Below, one piece after another: positions 1 through 11,731 of a stretch of 64,000 bases of DNA. Below the pieces are notes generated by a model. It was not told the origin of the DNA, searched no databases, and was given only the letters and a program-made list of their open reading frames with translations. The stretch is from positions 310,001 to 374,000 of the forward strand of contig JAMYHL010000022.1 of assembly GCA_025531455.1 (NCBI GenBank), in the 5' to 3' direction. Numbering within the stretch: the first letter of the stretch is position 1; every line of letters starts with the position of its first letter. The position numbers and the translations under genes are program-made. Source of the stretch: Apiotrichum sp. Y4204 (taxonomy: Eukaryota > Basidiomycota > Tremellomycetes > Trichosporonales > Trichosporonaceae).

Positions 1-2655
1 CTCCTCGCTCGCGCTCCAGCTGCACTTTATCATATCGTGGAGGATGGTGAGCGTCGTGGCGAGCTGCTCTGTGTCTTGTGCGAGGTCGATGAGCTTGAGC
101 ACGACGATGCCGCCGCCAACGGACGAGACCGAGTCATCGAGGTCGTGCGTCGCGAACGGGAACACGGTTCCTACAAGGCGGGCGCGGGCGTAGGAGAAGT
201 CTCGGGCACGCACAGCGTGCGGTACGGCTGCATTCAGGACGTGGTCGGTGTCAAGCATGTCCTTGGCGCAGAGGGAAAACATGATGTTCTCCTCTGGGAT
301 CGCGTGGCCGAGGCGTACGGCGCGAACAAGCGGCGAGTTGGCCGGCACGCTTTTCTGTTGTGTGGAGCGCGTCAGCTCGTGGAGGTGGAGATGGATTGCA
401 GCCTCGCCGTCGTATGACAGAAACTTGTTCAGCGGCTCCTGGAAGTTTCCGTGGTAGTGCGAGCCGAGGCAGTACATGAGCATGACGAGTTCTTCCGAGA
501 TGACCTCGTCGAGCAGCAGGGCACGGCCGAGAAGCCACTCATTCCGCCGGTGGTTCAGTCCATGCGCGCTCTCGGCGCTCTGCGCCCCGTCGACCTGCCA
601 CGGTCTTCCGACGCTTGCGCGGATCGAAGGCGGCGGCGGCGCCCGCGGGTTGTGGTGATGCGTCCGAGTCTCTGTGCGGTGGATCTCCATCTTGGGGACG
701 GGATATGCCAGGCGCACGGCGCTGACGCGTTTGCCGTTGATAAAGACACGCGCTTCTCCACCCCCGCCTGACGTGCTACGTCCTTTTCGACACCCGACAG
801 CAAAGTGGACCCACTCGCCGTGCGGGACGAGCGCCTCGATCGCACCGCATATGACCTCTTCTGGTGGACCCTCCTGTCCTTCGACATAGGACGACAGCCC
901 AATCTGGGAATTTTCGAGAATGCGGATCTGGAGGAGGGGGTGCGGCGAGTCCTTCTGCGAGAGCTGCAGAAGCGTGACATTATCATTCAGGTGCTTGATG
1001 TGCACCCAGCACGCAAAGAGGAAGCCGCGGGTGGAGGACGGCCACGCATGGCACAAGTCGCCTATTTCGATACCACCCTCGAAGTCGTCCTTGCCACCAC
1101 TGAAGACGAAGGTGTCGGGAGTGCGCGACGGCATTAACCCGCGGATGAGATCGAGCACTTCGAGGTTGAGGCTCTCCTCGATCGTGGGCGCGGGAGGAAG
1201 GACAACTTTCAGGACCGACGTTTTGCGTTTCGACTGTTTTGACTGTGATACTTCTGACGCGCTATCCGTCGCCGGTGTCGGCGCCTCGGGGGTGCTGGCC
1301 GGAGTCTCTTCCGGCTCCCGTTCCGGGAGAACATTGCGCACGAGCGTGAACAACCGCCAAGTCTGCTCGGGCGTGACGCCACCCTTGAGAAGGTTGCGGA
1401 GGAGCTCGAGATACATCGCACGCATGCTCTCCGTGGGCGCTACCCATTCAGGGCGGGGCGGGACGTCGTCCGCCTCGGCATTCTGGTACCACTCGTCGCG
1501 CGGAGGGAAGGTCACTTCGATCGGGCGCGGGGGCTCCCACCCGTAGATGCGCGTGATGAGGAAGTCCGGCAGGAAGGGGAGGTGAGTACGGATGAGGAAG
1601 AGGTCAGCAGTGTGTCGCGAAGCGACGACGAGGATCTGGAGCGTGATGCGGATAAGCTTGCTGTGAGTGCCGTCCCCTTCCAGCTCGCCTGCCAGTAGGG
1701 TATCCGGCCAGAGGTCTTCCTCGCCCGCCCCACGCAGGCCCCAAAGATATGCCCATAGCAATGGAAGTCCAGACGCGCAGCGCAGCATGACGTCGCTGAA
1801 CTTGTTCTCCAGGGTCTCCGGATTCGCCGTCAGCTCCTCGAGATTCCCGCTGAAGAGCGATAGGAGCGCGTAGTTGTTCCCCAGCAGATGCGCAAGTAAA
1901 AGGCCCAGTACGCGCGTATCCGGCGCCGTATCACCCTCTTTCCGTTCCGACAGGGCCCGCAGCGGTTTGAGAAGCGACGCGTACCCGTATGATTCCTGCC
2001 GTCAGCCATTAGCACCACGCACGACGCACGTTGAACATCCTCGCGCCGCGGCGGTCTTCCGTTGCCCAGCCCAGCACCTCAAGACACAAGCGCTGCGCCT
2101 CGGCGCGCTGCACCTCCTCGACCTGCCACTGCTCCTCATCAACGTCCTCCGGCCGCGGCTTCCACCTCAGCGCGGCGAGGCAGTCCAGCAGGCGGTCAAA
2201 GCCCCGGTGGTGCCGGAACGCGTGCAGTGCGGGCGGTGTCGGGCGTACCGAAAGTATTTCGGAAAATGTCTGCGTGTCAGCTCCTGTTATTATCGTTTGC
2301 TCACTTCAACAAGATACATCGTGCCAGTGACATCCTGGAGGCCGTGGAGGAGGCCAAGTACCTGGATCGCGGTGGGGTCCGAATCGTCTCCGTCGTCGTC
2401 ATCGTCCTCTTCCACGGCGTTGAGGTTGAGCGCCGCCAGACCCGCTGCAGCGGAGAGGAGCGCGGGATCCGCCGCCGCAGGTCCGGGGTTCACGAGCGAG
2501 CCGGAGCGCGAGCGGTTGACGTTTGAGCCGGAACGCGAGCGCCCGCCAAACGCCGCCGCGATCGGAGATGCTGGCTGAGGCTCGCTGCTCACGGGCGAGC
2601 GGTCGGCGCCTGGCGAGTCTGGCGGGCGCGCCAGGTCCTTGAGTAGCCGAAGCAT
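1..2655 (-). CDS. BEACH-domain family protein, N-terminal part (cut by window edge)
   Basis: Three exons are readable: 2655-2305, 2269-2030 and 1995 to the edge, about 862 codons. The introns (2270-2304 and 1996-2029, 35 and 34 bases) both end in CTGAC...CAG and keep the frame. Residues 1-200 are low-complexity and acidic, then helical repeat-like sequence. From about residue 510 comes a concanavalin/LamG-like segment (RGFLFACWVHIKHL, later HGEWVHFAVGC and ARVFINGKRV) and then the stretch typical of neurobeachin/LYST/WDFY3 proteins (ELVMLMYCLGSHYHGNFQEP). In that family the BEACH and WD40 domains lie at the C-terminus, here beyond base 1. Such proteins are large scaffolds for membrane traffic and autophagy. 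Family assignment is good; the orthologue (Bph1-, LvsA- or WDFY3-like) cannot be fixed because the BEACH domain itself is not in the window. The start is the first in-frame ATG after an ATG-less pyrimidine-rich leader. Confidence 0.8.
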
Positions 2656-3307
2656 GGGTGGTCCTGGTCCTGGTCGTGGAATGGAGTGTGAACTGCACCT
2701 ACGCGACACGAGTGTGCCGCCACGTCAGAGAGGGCGACTGCGAGAGGTGATGTCTGGGAGACGGAGAGTGTGGCGTGTGGAGAAAAGGATCTAGTTGGAG
2801 AGAATGGTGAAGGAAATGCGAGAGAGTGAAAGGCCAAATGGGTAGTTTCTCGGAGCGAGGGGCGACAGCCTCGACAGCAGGAGTGTGCAACACGTCGAGC
2901 TCGATGTTGAGCGCGGATGTCGGATGTCGATGTCGAGTGCGATGTCCAGATGGTCCAGCATGACGCAACAGCCACAGACCCAGACAGGGCAATCAATCTC
3001 ACAAGCTCACAATCCAGGGTGGAGGACCACAGCCATCCAGCCTGATACAGTGTTTTCCCACGGTGGTGAAGTGCTCTTGTGAGGCTCAACCTCCTTCTGG
3101 GATCCTCGTCTGCGCCATCGACAACGGCGACGACGGCCCAACCTCCAGCTAGCAGCTACAATAGTTCATGTTGACACTTGTTGTGCATATATGGTCACAC
3201 GAGCACCACAGAAGGGTTCCCTTTACAGTACATACATCACATCATCATCTAGGCGTCCGTCTATAAACAATCAATTACACCGGCCTGTCCGGGAAGCTAG
3301 GGCAAGT
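2656..3307. other. Intergenic: BEACH-gene leader and GPI-gene 3' end
   Basis: Both flanking genes are on the minus strand. The part next to 2655 is the presumed promoter and leader of the BEACH gene and is C/T-rich on the minus strand. The rest should hold the 3' UTR of the small secreted-protein gene. I see no coding exon or RNA gene in it. Confidence 0.5.
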
Positions 3308-3717
3308 CTAGAAGAGAGCAATAGCGCCGACAGCGACACCGACGACGGCGCTCGAGATGACATAGGTGTGCGCGCCCGAGTTGCCCTTGAAGGCGTCGCC
3401 GATGCCGCCGATGATGTCGCCGGCCTTGCCCGTTCCCTCGGCGAGGACGCTCTTGACGGTGGAGCCGGCGGGGGAGTTGACGAGCGAGTCGAGCACAGAG
3501 TGGGCGTCGGACGCGACCTCCTTGACATTGTTGATGCCGTTGCTGACGACCGAGGCGGTGTCCCCGCGCAGGTTGTCTGCTGTCAGTATTTGTTCATTTC
3601 TCGGGTTCTGCTGGACTCACCATCGTCACGGCGCACGGGGGCAGGGGTGATGCGCGCCTCGGGGGCGGCAAGCGCGACAGAGGCGACGGCGGCGACGGCG
3701 AGGATGGAGAGCTTCAT
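3308..3717 (-). CDS. Small secreted, probably GPI-anchored protein (121 aa)
   Basis: Two exons, 3717-3621 and 3576-3308, join across a 44-base intron (3577-3620, GTGAGT...CTGACAGCAG) to give 121 residues. Residues 1-18 (MKLSILAVAAVASVALAA) are a classic signal peptide. The middle is Ser/Asp/Gly-rich with no cysteine. The last roughly 18 residues are strongly hydrophobic and end the protein (VVGVAVGAIALF), preceded by small residues (GNSGA), which is the layout of a GPI-attachment signal. A single C-terminal membrane anchor is the alternative. I recognise no family; wall or surface location is inferred from the two end signals. A TATAAGA element lies about 100 bases upstream of the ATG. Confidence 0.75.
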
Positions 3718-3819
3718 TGTGGGGGTGTAAGGGTGTTGGTAGCGGGGTTCGAAGGGGTGTGAAAGTCGTTGGAAGTCGCTCGGGTTGAAGATGGGGATGG
3801 AGGTCTGGTCGCCGTCTAT

Positions 3820-3826
3820 TCTTATA
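3820..3826 (-). promoter_or_regulatory. TATA-like element of the small secreted-protein gene
   Basis: The minus strand reads TATAAGA about 103 bases upstream of the ATG at 3717. Position and sequence fit a core promoter of a well-expressed short gene. Assigned from position only. Confidence 0.4.
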
Positions 3827-6800
3827 CCCTTCGCTCCCTCTACTGGGTGGTCTCGCACACAAGAACACACGATGCATACGGGGAATAAGTAACAGCTGTG
3901 CCTCCGTACGCCTCCGTGCTGTGCCCCGCCCTCGCGCCCTTCCCTTGTGGACGCAGGGGCCAGGCCGCGCAGGCCACAGCGCAGTACCGGCTGCCCGGAA
4001 GGCATCGACGGGGATCCAGAAAGAAGTCTGCGAAGCTGTGACTGGCCATGACTGGCTTTGGGCGACAAGCTTCGCCAAGCCTGCGCGACGCTGTGCAGTG
4101 CATTACAATGGGTGCGGTGCAGGCACAGCGACGGCCCTGCTTGGTGCGGTGGGCTGTGACAGTAGTAGTACGAGTGGTGTTTCATGTCTCCCCTCGGGGT
4201 CACAGCGCGCAGCGTACAGCCTGCACCGCTCAACCTCGGCGGCGCTAGGGCTCTGCGGGCCGGGCGGGATCGCCCTCCGGACAGCACAGACAGCACGGAC
4301 ACCCCCAGGGCAAAGCTGAGCACCAGAGAGGTGCTGCAGGCCAGCTTAGTGCTGAACGCCACATACTGTGAAGCGCTGCGGTGCCCATACCAAACAGTTG
4401 GCTTCGATCTCTGATGATTGCGATGCACTATCCTTGATATATTGATATATTTCCTTGCTTACCTAGGCTTTTCCATCTAGCCATACGGGTAAAATTCAGG
4501 TATACATTCCAGAGGCCAGAAATAGGAGGGAGGGCATAGGGCCGATTGGCTCAACACGGAATCCAGGATTCAGAATATACAGGGATGGATCTGTGCGAAA
4601 GGGGGGAACGAGAGGGGGTGCACAGGGGGCGAAGGATTGTGGGAACGAGTACAGTACAAGCTGCAAGCAACAAGCAGTGCTGCTGCTGGCAGTGCTGGCA
4701 ATGTATAGTAATGGTGCGCCCAGTCGCAATGCGACGCCCTCATCCAAACGAGACGCAGATCGATCTCTTGGCATTGCGCATTGCGCCGCAGCACTAGATC
4801 AGTGCAAAAAGGAGTACAGATCGTACAGAATCACAGGATGTACAGGAACCACCTGAAGGAGCACCCCGAAACGGTGGTGCAGCCCTGTTCCTACAATTCC
4901 TATCACCAGACACGTACTGTAGGTACCGCGCTTGCCTCTTCCAGTAGCTCGCAGCCTGTGAGATGTGGGATCTGGCCACAAACATGTTTAGCTCGCCGGT
5001 ACGTCCTGCCCTGTCGCAGCTCTCGGGTCCGAGTATCCAGGGGACGGAGTACGGAGGGCGGAGAGTAAAGAGTGTAGAGCGGAGTGTTTTGGAGCTTGTC
5101 GGAGGTCGTCGACAGGCGCGATTGGTGTAACGCGCACACTTCACACACTCCCCTCTTCACCGCTTCACGCTAATCACGAACACTGTTCCTGTCTTCTTCG
5201 AATGACCAGACCCAGTTGCCATAACGTATTGGGCACAGAAGATGCTCACGCACCGCATCTTGCACCGCCTGCCTGGCCAGTAGTTCGGGTCTCGCTAGTA
5301 ATCGCATTCTGATTTCGAGCTCTTCTATTGCAGAACCACCGGCCGAATCGCTTTGGCGGATAGTTGTAGGATGCCAAGTGGGAACGCGAACGCGTCGGTG
5401 GATCGGTGGGACATGTCACCTGACCGAAACTGAAGCTTGCAACCTCTATGGCATATCCTGGAGATAACCGCGCGGTACGTGTATTTCTGAGAGTTGGCCT
5501 AACGTTTTGGAGTGGACGGGTGGAGCCTCCACGGCGATAAGACTGCCGATATGCGATAAGCTTTCCGCCTCGCCTGTGGACGACGATCTGTCGATCTTCT
5601 GATCTTCTGCCGATGAATAGCGATGCCACGGCCATTCTTGCATCCCGCTGCCGTTATTGCTTCGCGAGAGATCGCGAGAGATTGCGAGAGATTGCAGTAT
5701 GGAAATGACAGCTTCTTGGCCTTCCAGCCACAAGTCTGGCCCTTCTAGACTCTGCATCGCATCGTAAGGATACTAGTAGTACATGCATTCTGATTAATAA
5801 ATGTATAAAATGAGTCACTGCGCAGTAGACTAACTCTCACAAGCAGTGCAGAACAAATGAGCATTGCAATCGGGGATTTTTCAAAGTCTCACACACCTAC
5901 CGTGCGATCCTACGAGCTGCGCTGCTGCGCAAGCTGAGGTATACCTGCCCTACACGCCCTGTGCTCATACCGCTGCTCACAGCAACCCCTCACCCTCCAA
6001 CCCCTACTCGCCACTCATCGTGGCTCATGAGCCGCCACGCACTGCCTGAATGCCGCCACAGAGGAATCGGGGTGGTCGCCACCGTCCATGCTCCAACTGG
6101 GAACCGCGTCCCAGTTACACCGGTCTTGCCGGAGGCAAGTTGGCGAGCTGCCCGAGATGTTGTTCAGCCAGGACTGTAGAGTGGCGAGACTGGCTCGCTG
6201 ACAGATTACGTAGAGGGTGGGGGGTGCAACATGGACATTAGATGACGCAGTGGCGGAGACGGCCGCCGCCGGCCTGCCCCAACCCATGGCGACGGGAAAA
6301 ACCCCGCAAGTCCTGGACATCCTGGAAATTGCCCACTTATTACCCACATGGATAATCGGACAAAGACGCGAGACTAGACGAACGAGACCTCGCTTGAATG
6401 TCTAGCATCAGCAGTAGTGGGGCATGCAGCACGCGAGCCCATCAGGTATTCAGTATTCAATGCTCACCCCGCATCGGGGCATGGTGCCCCCTGCAGCCTA
6501 CGGCCATATGGCCCATGCATGTGGAGAGGAAAAAAGTGGCCCATACCTCTTGGCTCACCATCGCCGACGCCGAGATGCACGCGGGCACTGTGGATGAGGA
6601 TATGAGGACGCGCTCTGCAGCGACGTGCACGTGACAAATGCCCGTGGGGTCGGGGAACTGGCCGGGGTTCGGGGGAGGGGCAAAAGATGAGCCAGAGATG
6701 AGCAAGCGGCAAGTGGCCCGAGGTGGATGGACGGGATTGATGGACGGGATGTGGGGGGCCGACCGGGGCAATGTCATGTCGCGTGTGGAGGCCTCTCCCT

Positions 6801-6906
6801 TCCAATCTCTCAACCCCTACTCGAGACTTTACCATTACTCACAACACCCCGCATCACATTCTATACCCCACCTCACCCTTCCTCCGTCTCCCCAACTCCG
6901 CCCGCA
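3827..6906. other. Long intergenic region between divergent genes
   Basis: This 3 kb lies between the minus-strand secreted-protein gene and plus-strand creC, so it holds both promoters. Open frames here are short, lack codon regularity and match nothing I know. The only structure I note is a 10-bp tandem repeat at 5661-5695 and a C/T-rich stretch just before the creC ATG. No RNA gene was recognised. Confidence 0.5.
5661..5695. repeat. 10-bp tandem repeat (ATCGCGAGAG type)
   Basis: Three and a half copies of a ten-base unit, ATCGCGAGAG/ATTGCGAGAG, run head to tail in intergenic sequence. No function can be assigned. Confidence 0.8.
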
Positions 6907-9294
6907 ATGGAGCTGTACATCCCGCCGCCGACGCACTACCTCCCGCGCCTCGCGCCCCCGCGGCCGATGGTCCCGACCGTCCCCGTCGTGCCCCCGCCCG
7001 ATCTGCCCGACACATTGGCCGCGCCGGAGGGGACGTACCACTTGGCGCCGAAGACGTTCTTCCCCGAGGTCGAGGTTCCCGGACCCTTGCCGTCCGAGGT
7101 CAGTCGGCCGGGGACGATGCCGATGGGCCCCGGGTCCGCGTTCATGGGCGCCGCGGGCTTCGGGATGACCGGGCCATCGTTCACCCCCATGCCGACGCTC
7201 ACCTCGCCCAACATCTTCGCCGTCTCCGCAGGCTCATCCCTCGTCAACGGCCAGTGGCAGCCGGGACACTCGCCCAAGATGACGTTTGCGGACGTGTGGT
7301 ACCCCGCCCGAGTGCCGGGCAAGGAGAGCAGTTTCGGCACGCTCGTCCGCCTCGGCCTTGGGAAGAAGGCCGAGACGCCAGCGCCGCAGGCCCCCAACGC
7401 CGCGCCCAAGGACCTGCACGAGGAGGAGTATTCCGACACCGAGAGCGAGACGTCGTCGACGGACGTCCCGGCCCCGGCAGCCAAGCACAACCCCATCTCT
7501 CCCCACGGCGAATGCGGTCCATCAGCCGCAAAGGGCAAGGGAAAGAAGCAGGACAAGTCGCTGTCGAGCTCGCGCGGCGGCATCATCACACGTGTCAGCC
7601 CCAACCTCAATCTCGGGAGCATCATGGACGAGAAGGGCAAGAACGGCGGCGAGCGCGTTCGCTGGGCGTTCTGGAACATGGGAAGGCTGTTCTGCTGGGC
7701 AGAAGAAGGTGGTTCATCGGTATGTGTCTTTTGCTCGGAATCTGTGGTGCGCGGCCAGTCGGCCGATTCTCCCGTAGTCATTGTCACCACCGTGTGGGAC
7801 CGTGCTGGGCGGTGCGCGGGTCTGTGCTGTCTGTGCGGGCCTTACAGTGGTGCAGACCATGCATTGCCTTCACAGGTCCTTGCTCGACTCCAATTGGAAT
7901 GTCGTCTTGCTGACTCCTAGGAAAACCTCGCGACTGTCGTGTTCCAGTCACCGCCGACTGCGCACGCCATCTCGCAGCTCACTGTCGGCCCCGAGCGCCA
8001 GGACATTGTCGTCGGGCTCGAGACGGGCGACCTCATCTATCTCGACTTTATCAATGACCGGATGGAGCGCTTCAATGCCGGGGTGAGTCATACGGGTGCG
8101 AGCACGCGTTTGGAGTCAACCAAGTGTCTCCATTTCATGACTCCAATTTCTCCTTTGGGGATCGCACTAACTCCCAGGGCAAGGTGATCAAGTCGGCCGT
8201 GACGGGTGTCTACTTCGACCCCCGAGGCGGCGACCGCTTCGTCGTGTCCTTTGCGGATAACACGATAGTGCAGGCACATCTGTACGGCGAGGACCCATCG
8301 GACGCGGCCATGGCGATTATTGCTCCGTTGCCGCGCCCGTGGACGAGCCACTTTGACGCTGAGATGGCGCGCCTCGCCGAGGAGGACAAGGAGCGCGCAG
8401 CGGTCGAGGAAGCCAAGCAGGCCGAGAACGGGCCGCCGTCGCCGACCAAGAACGAGCGCAACCGCAATCTCGACCGCCTGATCGAGTGGGTCAACGACGA
8501 GTGGGCCGTCCCCGCCTCGGAGCGCGACAAGAAGGGCGAAAAGTACCCTTGGGCGGGCAGGAACCCGCTCGCCGTCGCGCGCCTCGGATGCGACACGGTC
8601 ATCACCGCCATGGCGTACTCGCCCGACGGCCGCTGGCTCGCCATCACCACCAAGGACGGCCTGCTCCGTCTCGTCGACACGGAGGTCAACCGGTGAGCTA
8701 GTCTTCACGATACCAGCTGACAGCAGGGTAACGGATGTGTTTGAGAGCTACTTTGGCTCGCTCAAGTGCGTCGCGTGGTCGCAGGACAGCCGCTTTGTGG
8801 CGGTCGGCGGCGAGGACGATCTCGTAACCATCTACTCTGCGCGGGAATCGCGCCTCGTCGCGCGGTGCCAGGGCCACACGGGCTTCGTGACGGGTATTGC
8901 ATTCGACCCGACGATGCGCTCTGAGGGCCGCGGATACCGCTTCGGCTCGGTGGGCGAGGACGGAAAGCTCCTCCTGTGGGACTTTAGCGTCGCAGCACTG
9001 CGCAAGCCGCGGCACCACCACCTCTCCAACGCGTCGCACTACCGCATCGCCTCGAATGCCAGCCTTCCCCTCGCAGTCAGCGACGGGGCGACGTTCCACC
9101 CCGCGCCGCCAAAGTCCGAGGTCGCGATGCTCCAGCCTGTCCTTGCACGCGTCGTCGAGGGCAACCTCATGAGCGGGCTGTACATGGGCCCCAAGACGAT
9201 CGCGACGGTCAGCCGTGCTGGAAGCATCAAGTTCTGGACTCGGCCGCCGAAACAGCCGCGGAAGAAACGCTCGAAGAAGGTCCCGAGCGAGTGA
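6907..9294 (+). CDS. creC: CreC/WDR20-type WD40 cofactor of a deubiquitinase
   Basis: Exons 6907-7719, 7921-8082, 8178-8692 and 8727-9294 give 685 residues. Introns are 201, 95 and 34 bases. Residues 1-270 are Pro/Ser-rich and probably disordered. WD40 blades start near residue 278 (QDIVVGLETGDLIYLDFIND) and continue with SPDGRWLAITTKDGLLRLVD, then SLKCVAWSQDSRFVAVGGED, then a GHTGFVTGIAFDP blade ending RFGSVGEDGKLLLWDFS, and a last blade near 645-672. The order and wording of the blades match CreC of Aspergillus, WDR20 of animals and Bun62 of fission yeast. In Aspergillus CreC stabilises the deubiquitinase CreB and takes part in carbon catabolite repression. The C-terminus is basic (RKKRSKK). 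The first intron is a multiple of three whose TAG acceptor is the first in-frame stop, so retention gives a protein lacking all blades. The start is the ATG after an ATG-poor C/T-rich leader. Confidence 0.88.
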
Positions 9295-9526
9295 GGCTTT
9301 GTGGATAGCGGCTGAGGAGCAGGTGTCGGGGCGGTGGGGAGAGAGAGGGAGATGCCGGGATGCTCGTTGTATAGATGTCTGTAGACAGCAGATGTCGCGT
9401 ATATTGTCAACTGATGTCGCGGAATGGAAGTTGCAGAATCGGGTTGCATCACGACTACTTCTTCAAAGCTATTGTACTGTTCAGCGATTGCTGGCCGAGA
9501 GATTGTCCGTCTCGCCTGGGATCCGC
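9295..9526. other. Short convergent 3' region
   Basis: Only 232 bases separate the stop codons of creC and the convergent carboxypeptidase gene. It must hold both 3' UTRs and polyadenylation sites. Nothing else seen. Confidence 0.6.
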
Positions 9527-11731
9527 TCAAATCTCGCGGCTCTCGTCGACATTGACAATAAAGTTGATGAACCACCTGACCTGCTCGACGAACGTGTCCG
9601 CCTCCTGCCCCGTCAGTCCCTTCACCGCTTGCCTGCTGACTCACGATGAACTCGTCGACGGTATGCACGTTGTTCAGCTTCGGCCCCAGCATGGTAATGT
9701 ACGCGAAGCGGTAGATGTTGCGCGTCAGGTTCCAGTACCGCTTCGTGTCCGTGTTCTGCCGTCAGCTGTGGTCTCTGCGATGTAGTGTCTACTCACGCCA
9801 GTGAACTGCGCAGGAGCGACGAACACCTCGCCGCCCTCGGCCTTGGCATCAGGGCGCGAGTCGTATACGCCGCGGATCGTGCCCGCAAAGACGCGCCACG
9901 CGGCCGAGTCGAGGGTGTATGGCGACACGGGCGCGGGGTTGAGCCTGCTGTCAGAGTGAGGCTGTGTTTGTGACTCACGTCGAGTTCCACGCTACGTCGA
10001 TGACGAGCTTGCCCGCCTTGTAGCCCTTCCTGCCCTTGTGGCCCTTGTGGTCGCGCATGCCGAAGCCCATGCCCATGCCGCCGCCGTGGCAGCCGCTGGC
10101 GCTGGTGTACGCATCGAGATCCACGGCCTTGCCCCACGCCTCGACCTCAAGGCCGAGCTTGGCTGCCGTCGGGGCCACGGTCTTGACAATGCGTTTTTGC
10201 ACCTCGTCGACTGACGATGACACCGAGATGCGGTGATTGACAATGGCGGTGACGACCTCGGGCTGCGCGTCAGGGATACTTCCAAGGCGCTTTTGGTTTT
10301 GCTCATCACTCACAAGGGCATTGACCTTGACGCCGCCGTTGATGATATCCACGGCCTGGGTGGTGGAGATCATCGCGTGTCCCATGCCAGGGGGCATGAC
10401 GCCGTCCTTTGCGCTGCCCTCCTCCCACCACTTCTGAACCTTTCTGAGCGCGCCCTCGTTGAGTTTACCCTTGCCGATGCTGCGGGTGAGGCGGTTGACC
10501 GCCTTGCGGAGGGACGAAGGCGCGTCGGGGGCGTGGTTGGCCGCGCACGCCGTGTATGCGATCAAAGGGGAGGCGGGGCTCAGCGACGCAGGGTACGGGT
10601 TGCGTTCGAGCGCCGCGATGAGCAGCGACGCCATGCCGATACCGGTGTGCGGGGCTGGGGTCAGAACTATGGAAGCCAAAAGGAATACTCACGGGGAATG
10701 GACGAGTGGCCGCCGGGCGTCTCGACGCGCATCTCGACGTCAAGGTAGCCCTTCTCGCCGACGGCGGGCATGGCGAACAGCTGGCCATACACCTCGGTGA
10801 GGCCGCTGCCCTCGTCGACGAGGAGCGCCATCGAGTCCGCGCCGTACTTGTCCTCGAGCCAGGCGGAGAGGGCCGTCGCGCCGACCTTGCCGCCCGTCTC
10901 CTCATCGGTGCCGAGCGCGAGGATGACGGTACGCGTGGGGGTGAACTGCCCAGACTGGAGGAGGAGCTCGATCGCCGCCCTGTCCCGTCAGCTCCCAAAA
11001 CCTGGGATTAATGTGGCACTCACATCGCGCCGATGAGGCCCGACTTGTCGTCCGTCGATCCGCGTCCCCAGATCCGCTTCCCGTCATACTCGCCGCCGTA
11101 CGGCTCGTGCGTCCAGAGATCGCGTGTCGAGCCAAGAACGGGCACGACGTCTGCGTGTGAGTTCCCAACCACCTTGCTGACCCACCCTGGTGCGCGGTCA
11201 GGAGGAGCGGCTTGAGGTCGGGGTCGCTGCCCTGCCACTCGAAGATGAGCGCGTGCGTCACGACCCGCGTGCGCGTCAGGTGCTTGTGCAGCAGGGGGAA
11301 CGCCGATTCGAGGTCTGGGTATGAGTAAACATCGTCCCGTGTTGTTGGATTCAAGGCCACTTACAGTCGGCAAACTTGTAGAACACGTCCCAGCGGGGAT
11401 CCTCGCCCACGGGGCCCATGACGTCGAAGATCTCGGTCGGGACGCGCACCGCGTCCGCGAGCCAGTTGACGATGCGGTCCTTTTCGCCCGCGACGAGCCC
11501 GCTAGCATTGAAGGAAGGGAGGACGGGCTTGGCTTGCGCGCACTCCGCCGACGCCTGGACGCGAGCAGCCGTCGCGGGCGAGATCGTGTACTTCTGGACT
11601 CCGGCCGGGAGGTGGATCACGCTCACGGCGCCCAGGACGAGGAAACCGAGGAGGGCGAGGAGGACGCGCGTGCGCGAGCGCCCCGCCGGGGCGGGCGCGT
11701 TGGATGGGAGTTCGAGATCGGGGCGGCCCAT
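9527..11731 (-). CDS. CPS1: Vacuolar carboxypeptidase S (M20 metallopeptidase)
   Basis: Eight exons (11731-11365, 11314-11186, 11150-11024, 10979-10693, 10654-9979, 9944-9797, 9755-9645, 9604-9527) encode 640 residues; all seven introns are 34-50 bases. A single membrane segment at about 23-39 after a short cytosolic tail gives the type II topology of yeast Cps1, which is sorted to the vacuole lumen. M20 zinc-site motifs are present: HQDVVPV (H164, D166), GRGSTDDKSG (bridging D199), LGTDEETGG (catalytic Glu pair), GGHSSIP, and the late metal His in VHTVDE (H609). The enzyme trims C-terminal residues from peptides to recover amino acids. Odd feature: residues 492-519 carry a Gly/His/Lys/Met-rich insertion (HGGGMGMGFGMRDHKGHKG) inside the conserved C-terminal domain, unlike the yeast enzyme as I recall it. 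Confidence 0.9.
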
